Shown: positions 13,847 through 18,075 of the stretch, in pieces | Layout: each line of letters starts with the position of its first letter | Position numbering within the stretch: position 1 is the stretch's first letter | Assembly: GCA_964385305.1 (NCBI GenBank) | Contig: CAYLOP010000057.1 | Coordinates: forward strand, 1-18,075 | Source of the DNA: CAYLOP01 sp964385305 | GTDB taxonomy: Bacteria > Chloroflexota > Anaerolineae > Anaerolineales > E44-bin32 | DNA length: 18,075 bases | Reading direction: 5' to 3' | Made by a program: the position numbers and the translations under genes | The notes under the pieces: generated by a model | Databases searched by the model: none | Told to the model about the DNA's origin: nothing | What the model saw: only the letters and a program-made list of their open reading frames with translations

Positions 13847-15922
13847 GTGATGCTTGAGCCTGATGAGGAAACTGAACGGCATCCGCCTGTCAGCAAACTC
13901 TTTTCCTTTCTGAGAAAGGATAGTCCATTATTTGAAATCACCGTCCATCTCGGTCCCGCCGTGCTGGTTGGGCTCGGCGGTGGGATTGGCGCGGTCATCT
14001 TCCGCTGGCTCATCCAACAGGTCACGACCGTGTCCTTCTCCTGGCTTCCTAAAGTTACCAGCGGATGGGGTCTGGCGTACGTCGTCATCGCACCCACAGT
14101 CGGCGGCTTGCTTGTCGGCTTGCTGGTATCGAATTTCGCGCCGGAGGCCAAGGGGCATGGTGTGCCGGAAGTGATGGAGGCGATCGCGCTGCGGGGAGGT
14201 CGGATTCGGCCCATCGTCGTGCTCATCAAATCACTCGCCTCATCTCTCTCGATTGGGAGCGGCGGATCGGTGGGGCGCGAGGGACCTATCGTGCAGATCG
14301 GCTCTGCGCTGGGTTCTACCATCGGCCAAAAGCTCCATTTCTCCGAAGATCGCATCCGGAATCTCGTGGGCTGCGGCGCCGCGGCAGGAATTGCCGCTAC
14401 TTTCAACGCGCCCATTGCCGGATTCATCTTCGCCATGGAAGTCATCCTGGGGGATTTCGGCGTCGCCAACTTCAGCAGCGTGGCGATCTCCGCTGTTCTG
14501 GCGGATGTGATCGGGCGCATTGCATTTGGTAATGTGCCCGCTTTCAATGTGCCAGCATATGAGTTGCGCAGCCTGTGGGAGTTCCCCTTCTATGCCATCA
14601 TGGGTGTGCTTGCAGCCGCCGTCACCGTCCTCTATGTCCGCCTGGTGTACTGGTCGGAGGATGCCTTCGACCGCGTGCATTTCGTGCCCGAATTTGCCAA
14701 ACCTGCCATCGGGGGCTTGCTGCTCGGCCTTACTGCTCTGGCCTACCCTGCGCTCCTGAACCTCCCTTTTGAGAACATCCCACAAGTCTTCGGCGTGGGA
14801 TATGAGACGATCGGAACTGCCTTGCTTGGCAGACTCGCACTTGGATCGGCGCTTGCACTGATGCTCCTAAAAATCCTAAGTACATCACTGACGCTCGGAT
14901 CAGGGGGATCGGGCGGCATCTTCGCACCCTCGCTCTTCATCGGCGCGTGTCTGGGCGCCGGCATCGGCGCGATCCTCAGCCGCTTCATGCCCGGTGTGAT
15001 CGGCCCCATCGGCGCATACGCGTTGGTCGGTATGGGCGCGGTCTTCGCCGGCGCAGCCCATGCCCCGATCACCGCCGTGCTGATCCTTTTTGAGTTGACC
15101 GATGACTATCGCATCATCCTCCCCCTCATCCTCACCGCCGGCATCGCGACCATCCTCTCGCACAAGTGGATGGAAGGCGAATCGATCTACACATTGAAGC
15201 TCAGCCGCCGCGGTATACACCTGCGTTTTGGCCGCGATGTGGATCTCATGGAATCCGTCAAGGTTGAAGATGTTATGACGGATAACCCCACCACAGTCGG
15301 TCCCGACTACCTTGTCCATGCTCTTCCCGAGCTATTTCTACAGACCCATGCTCATGCCTTCCCTGTGATAAATATGCACAAGAAACTAATTGGCATCGTC
15401 TCGCTCACCGACTACCGCCGCGTCAGCCAACGAGATGGGATACCGGCGGAGTTGCGCGTAAGCGATATCTGCACCCGCGTGCCCATCGTCGCATTCCCCG
15501 ACGAATCGGTCCAGTCGATCCTTCGCCGTATGGCGCCGCGCGATCTGTCGCTCCTTCCGGTTGTGAGCCGAGAGGATGAAAGCCGCCTGTTGGGCATCAT
15601 CCAGCGCAATGACATCGTCAAAGCCTACGACCGCGCCGCCATTTCGAAGCCCTTGAACCCTCCCGCCAACCTGCTCGACATACCGGGCGCAAAAGTCGTC
15701 GACTACATCCTCATGGACAGCACGCCCGCGGCCGGCAAGCGGCTCGCCGAGCTCACGCTGCCAACCGAATGTATGGTTGTGAGCATCCTTCGAGATGGCC
15801 GCGTCATCATCCCACACGGTGACACGCTGCTCCAGGAAGGGGATCGGGTAAAAGTCCTGCTTTATGGGTGTGATATTTCCGATCTTGCTCATGTCTTCCC
15901 TCCAAGCGGACACCCCGCCTGA
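13847..15922 (+). CDS. ClC-family chloride channel/transporter with CBS pair and RCK_C-like tail
   Basis: A 691-residue protein: ClC membrane domain at about 30-455, a CBS pair at about 470-595, and an RCK_C-like domain at about 615-680 (ending H-G-D-T-L-L-Q-E-G-D-R-V-K-V-L). Core ClC motifs are GHGVPEV (103-109), GSGGSVGREGP (137-147, gating Glu145), NAPIAGFIFAME (187-198), GSGGSGGIFAPSLF (351-364) and Tyr448. The E. coli ClC Ser107 position is His104, and the internal proton glutamate (E203) position is Val199, as in channel-type ClCs. It therefore may be a passive channel or a non-canonical exchanger. The cytoplasmic tail likely senses nucleotides or other small ligands. GTG 13847 and ATG 13850 are adjacent possible starts; GGAG is 7 or 10 bases upstream. 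Confidence 0.94.
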   Translation: MMLEPDEETERHPPVSKLFSFLRKDSPLFEITVHLGPAVLVGLGGGIGAVIFRWLIQQVTTVSFSWLPKVTSGWGLAYVVIAPTVGGLLVGLLVSNFAPEAKGHGVPEVMEAIALRGGRIRPIVVLIKSLASSLSIGSGGSVGREGPIVQIGSALGSTIGQKLHFSEDRIRNLVGCGAAAGIAATFNAPIAGFIFAMEVILGDFGVANFSSVAISAVLADVIGRIAFGNVPAFNVPAYELRSLWEFPFYAIMGVLAAAVTVLYVRLVYWSEDAFDRVHFVPEFAKPAIGGLLLGLTALAYPALLNLPFENIPQVFGVGYETIGTALLGRLALGSALALMLLKILSTSLTLGSGGSGGIFAPSLFIGACLGAGIGAILSRFMPGVIGPIGAYALVGMGAVFAGAAHAPITAVLILFELTDDYRIILPLILTAGIATILSHKWMEGESIYTLKLSRRGIHLRFGRDVDLMESVKVEDVMTDNPTTVGPDYLVHALPELFLQTHAHAFPVINMHKKLIGIVSLTDYRRVSQRDGIPAELRVSDICTRVPIVAFPDESVQSILRRMAPRDLSLLPVVSREDESRLLGIIQRNDIVKAYDRAAISKPLNPPANLLDIPGAKVVDYILMDSTPAAGKRLAELTLPTECMVVSILRDGRVIIPHGDTLLQEGDRVKVLLYGCDISDLAHVFPPSGHPA

Positions 15923-15934
15923 CCTCCGGCTAGC

Positions 15935-15975
15935 AAAATAAAAAAAGCCGCTTCCCGACCTGGTCGGGCAGCGGC
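15935..15975 (-). terminator. strong intrinsic terminator between convergent genes
   Basis: GCCGCT-t-CCCGAC (15947-15959) pairs perfectly with GTCGGG-c-AGCGGC (15963-15975) around a three-base loop. Read on the minus strand it is followed by a run of T (from 15946 down to 15935, interrupted once), making a textbook Rho-independent terminator for the hydrolase gene. On the plus strand it stands 24 bases after the ClC stop but is followed only by a poor T-run, so it may also end ClC transcripts, less efficiently. Confidence 0.85.
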
Positions 15976-15997
15976 ACGTCGTTTCTGCTCTGATGGT

Positions 15998-16657
15998 TTA
16001 AATGAGGAAAGGATTTGAAACCCGCTCCCTGCCCACGGTTGTCACCGGACCATGCCCTGAATAAAGTTGGAAGTCATCCGGCAGAACCAGCACCTCGTTT
16101 TGAATGCTCTGGAGCAAGGTCCCCCAATCGCCGCCAGGGAGATCCGTTCGACCGACGCTTCCCGGAAAGATCAAATCCCCACAGAACACAAGCCGCGCCT
16201 CGCGCGAAACGAAGATGATGTGTCCGGGGGTATGTCCCGGTGTGTGCCGCACCTCGAATTCAATGCTCCCCAAGCTGAGCTTCATGCCATGTTCAAGCTT
16301 GAAATCCGGGGGCGGACCTGGATCGAAGTGTTGGAAACCAAAGACGGCGGCGCCGCCTTGCGCCTGCCAGAGCGGCCTATCCGCGGGGTGCATGGCGATT
16401 GGGATCGTCTCACCCAACGCTTGGCAGATCCCGGCCACCCCTCCGAAATGATCGAAGTGACCATGGGTGATCCATATCTCGCGTATGCGCCAGCCGCGCG
16501 CCTGCGCCTCACCCGCGATCGAACCGCCGTCCCATGCTGGATCAATGGCGACAGTATCCCCGGAATCACGCTCGCTAACAAGATAAGCGTTCGTCATTGC
16601 AGGCCCGAGTATCATGCTAACAACGTCTAACGTATCCAATCCTGGTTCATCGCTCAT
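15998..16657 (-). CDS. metallo-beta-lactamase-fold hydrolase (glyoxalase II-like)
   Basis: A 219-residue cytoplasmic metal-dependent hydrolase. Metal ligands are in THGHFDH (64-70: His65, His67, Asp69, His70), GHTPGH (His142), GD (Asp161) and SGHGP (His202), the full binuclear set. The ending SGHGPVTTVGRERVSNPFL is typical of the small hydroxyacylglutathione hydrolase-like subgroup common in bacteria, whose true thioester or other substrate is usually unknown. It lacks the C-terminal helical domain of true glyoxalase II. The ATG at 16657 has GAGGTG (16671-16666) eight bases upstream. It is convergent with the ClC gene and separated from it by the shared terminator. Confidence 0.92.
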   Translation of the reverse strand: MSDEPGLDTLDVVSMILGPAMTNAYLVSERDSGDTVAIDPAWDGGSIAGEAQARGWRIREIWITHGHFDHFGGVAGICQALGETIPIAMHPADRPLWQAQGGAAVFGFQHFDPGPPPDFKLEHGMKLSLGSIEFEVRHTPGHTPGHIIFVSREARLVFCGDLIFPGSVGRTDLPGGDWGTLLQSIQNEVLVLPDDFQLYSGHGPVTTVGRERVSNPFLI

Positions 16658-16831
16658 ACAACAAACACCTCACACACGTTGATCACATATTTTAAACAGG
16701 ATACCCGATCCCGAACTTCTGGTAAAGAGAAGGGCTACCACCCATGCAATCTTAGGTCGGAGCAAGCGGGCATCAGATCCCGATCCGCGGAAAACCGCAA
16801 TACCCTCCTGAATAAGACTGACATTCCACAC

Positions 16832-16860
16832 TTGACCCGCCATGCACGGATTGCTAACGT
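16832..16860 (+). promoter_or_regulatory. possible promoter of the lyase gene
   Basis: TTGACC (16832-16837), a 17-base spacer and TAACGT (16855-16860) form a promoter with a good -35 and a weak -10 box. The transcript would have a leader of about 150 bases. A second, extended -10-like TGTTAAACT (16979-16987) closer to the gene lacks a -35 box. Confidence 0.35.
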
Positions 16861-16898
16861 GAGGTTCCAGTGAGAAAATCCGCGCAGCGGTCGAATGC

Positions 16899-16921
16899 TT
16901 TGTATGTGCATGCCATGCAAA
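16899..16921. repeat. inverted repeat in the lyase leader
   Basis: TTTGTATG (16899-16906) and CATGCAAA (16914-16921) are inverted copies with one mismatch around a seven-base centre. It lies about 30 bases downstream of the predicted transcription start, so it could be an operator or a small RNA hairpin. Function is unknown. Confidence 0.3.
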
Positions 16922-17015
16922 CACCAGCGCAAAGCCCTGGTAATTCTAATCTACACTATCGCACCGCAAACCCAAGCATGTTAAACTTTCCATACTCAAT
17001 CCCATGGAGGCGTTC

Positions 17016-18075
17016 ATGATTTCCTACCCGCCTGAGCCGTTCCGAATCAAGTCCGTCGAATCCATACGGCAGATCAACCGCGCCGATCGAGAGGCTGCCC
17101 TTGCGGCGGCTGGATTCAATATCTTCGGCCTGCGAGCCGAGGATATCTACATCGACTTGTTGACCGATTCCGGTACTGGCGCGATGAGCGACCGGCAATG
17201 GGCTGCGCTCATGCAGGGGGACGAAAGCTATGCCGGCGCGCGTTCATACTACCGGCTGAAGATGGTTGTCGATAAAATCTTCGGCTTCCGCCATTTCATC
17301 CCCACGCATCAAGGCAGGGCGGCTGAAAACATCCTCAGTGCACTGCTGGTGAAACCTGGGCAGTCCATACCTTCCAACACGCACTTCGACACGACCGAAG
17401 CGAACATCCGCGCGCGCGGCGGTAAACCGACGAATCTACAGATCGACGAAGCCGCCGATCCCAGCAACCACCACCCCTTCAAAGGGAACATGAGCATCGA
17501 AAAACTCGTGGCCTTCATCGAGGCGACCGGCCCAGAGAACATCCCCTTCGGCATGACCACGATCACAAACAACGCATGCGGTGGTCAGCCCGTGTCGATG
17601 GAAAACCTGCGCCAGACCAGCGAAGTCTACCGAAAGTATGAGATCCCCTTCTTCGTCGACGCTTGCCGCTACGCAGAGAACGCCTATTTCATCAAACTGC
17701 GCGAGCAAGGATATGCTGACAAACCCCTCCTGGAGATCGTCAACGAAATTTTTTCACTTGCAGACGGCGCTACGATGAGCGCCAAGAAAGATGCCATCGT
17801 CAATATCGGCGGTCTTTTCGCCATGAACGACGACGATCTCTTCCAACAGGCGTGCAATGAACTCATCCTGCGCGAGGGTTTTCCCACGTATGGCGGTCTT
17901 GCCGGACGCGATTTGGATGCGATGGCCGTCGGCCTCACCGAGGGTCTGGAAGAAGCTTACCTGAGCTACCGCCTGGGTCAGACCGCCTATCTCGCCGGCG
18001 GCTTGCTCGATGCGGGCATCCCCATCGTCGAACCTCCGGGTGGGCACGCCGTATATATCGACGCCGGAGGGCTCC
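17016..18075 (+). CDS. tryptophanase / tyrosine phenol-lyase family enzyme (3' end beyond window)
   Basis: The first 353 codons of a PLP-dependent beta-eliminating lyase that would split tryptophan or tyrosine into indole or phenol, pyruvate and ammonia. The frame is open from the ATG to the window end; the family is about 460 residues, so roughly 100 are missing. The opening YPPEPFRIKSVE is tyrosine phenol-lyase-like. Visible residues are LLTDSGTGAMS (48-58), GDESYAG (68-74, catalytic Tyr72), PTHQGRAAE (96-104), stacking Phe124, Asp215 and Arg218 in VDACRYAENAYF, and the PLP lysine in MSAKKD (K258). Asp125 stands where tyrosine phenol-lyase has Thr124 and tryptophanase has Asp, so specificity is left open and no symbol is given. 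The start has RBS GGAGG at 17006-17010. Confidence 0.93.
   Translation, partial: MISYPPEPFRIKSVESIRQINRADREAALAAAGFNIFGLRAEDIYIDLLTDSGTGAMSDRQWAALMQGDESYAGARSYYRLKMVVDKIFGFRHFIPTHQGRAAENILSALLVKPGQSIPSNTHFDTTEANIRARGGKPTNLQIDEAADPSNHHPFKGNMSIEKLVAFIEATGPENIPFGMTTITNNACGGQPVSMENLRQTSEVYRKYEIPFFVDACRYAENAYFIKLREQGYADKPLLEIVNEIFSLADGATMSAKKDAIVNIGGLFAMNDDDLFQQACNELILREGFPTYGGLAGRDLDAMAVGLTEGLEEAYLSYRLGQTAYLAGGLLDAGIPIVEPPGGHAVYIDAGGL

Larger units (their letters stand above)
16658..17015. other. intergenic region between divergent genes
   Basis: The 358 bases hold no gene I can support and no tRNA-like fold. They must contain the start signals for the hydrolase (minus) and the lyase (plus). A minus-strand TAAAAT (16694-16689) could be a -10 box for the hydrolase but has no good -35 partner. 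The plus-strand promoter and inverted repeat are listed separately. The lyase RBS is GGAGG (17006-17010), five bases before its ATG. Confidence 0.5.

Noticed and set aside
13678..14547. 289-codon minus-strand frame at the start of the ClC gene
   Set aside because: It overlaps the conserved ClC core on the other strand and has no family resemblance; long antisense frames are common in GC-rich genes.
16067..16630. 187-codon plus-strand frame opposite the hydrolase
   Set aside because: The minus strand carries the full metal-binding motif set of the metallo-beta-lactamase fold.
16670..16924. 84-codon minus-strand frame in the gap before the lyase gene
   Set aside because: No RBS, no recognisable domain, and it runs across the likely promoters of both neighbours.

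Overview
The window reads as a stretch of chromosome from a free-living bacterium: ordinary housekeeping and transport genes, no phage or transposon genes, no CRISPR array and no RNA gene other than a riboswitch-like leader. Most coding DNA is moderately GC-rich, but roughly 150-655 is clearly AT-richer. The mix of genes (liv-type ABC transporter, several lipoproteins, tgt-uppP pair, ClC with CBS and RCK_C tails, tryptophanase/tyrosine phenol-lyase family enzyme) would suit a Chloroflexota (Anaerolineae-like) genome. That taxonomic guess is an inference from general gene style and is not proven by any marker here.

Layout. (1) 1-149: a minus-strand sigma70-like promoter and a leader that resembles a glycine riboswitch, reading off the left edge. 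(2) 150-676: AT-rich, mostly non-coding, with one doubtful cysteine-rich minus-strand ORF and the upstream region of the next operon. (3) 677-5748: a complete plus-strand branched-chain/hydrophobic amino-acid ABC transporter, binding lipoprotein-LivH-LivM-LivG-LivF. Four successive stem-loops lie between the binding-protein gene and the permeases, and LivM/LivG and LivG/LivF overlap. (4) 5873-6628: a lipoprotein with an FGE-sulfatase (SUMF1-like) domain lacking the catalytic cysteines. (5) 6710-7840, minus: alanine racemase. (6) 7841-7906: a compact divergent promoter pair whose -35 boxes overlap; both predicted transcripts start at or next to the start codon (leaderless). (7) 7907-12385: a tight plus-strand run of SLC13-type permease with RCK_C domains, tgt, uppP and a PstS-like binding lipoprotein, followed at 12502-13617 by an exported TIM-barrel glycosidase-like protein. 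(8) 13847-15922: ClC chloride carrier/channel with CBS pair and RCK_C-like tail. (9) A strong hairpin at 15947-15975 between the convergent ClC and metallo-beta-lactamase-fold genes. (10) 15998-16657, minus: glyoxalase II-like hydrolase. (11) 17016 to the right edge: N-terminal 353 codons of a tryptophanase/tyrosine phenol-lyase family enzyme.

How they fit together. The liv cluster imports amino acids; the flanking alanine racemase, UppP (lipid carrier recycling for peptidoglycan) and the C-C/C-N lyase at the right edge are all linked to amino acid or cell-wall metabolism, but apart from the two operons there is no clear single pathway. No obviously new multi-gene system is visible. The most unusual signals are the divergent leaderless promoter pair, the riboswitch-like leader, the chain of stem-loops in the liv operon, the channel-like ClC residues and the mixed specificity residues in the lyase.
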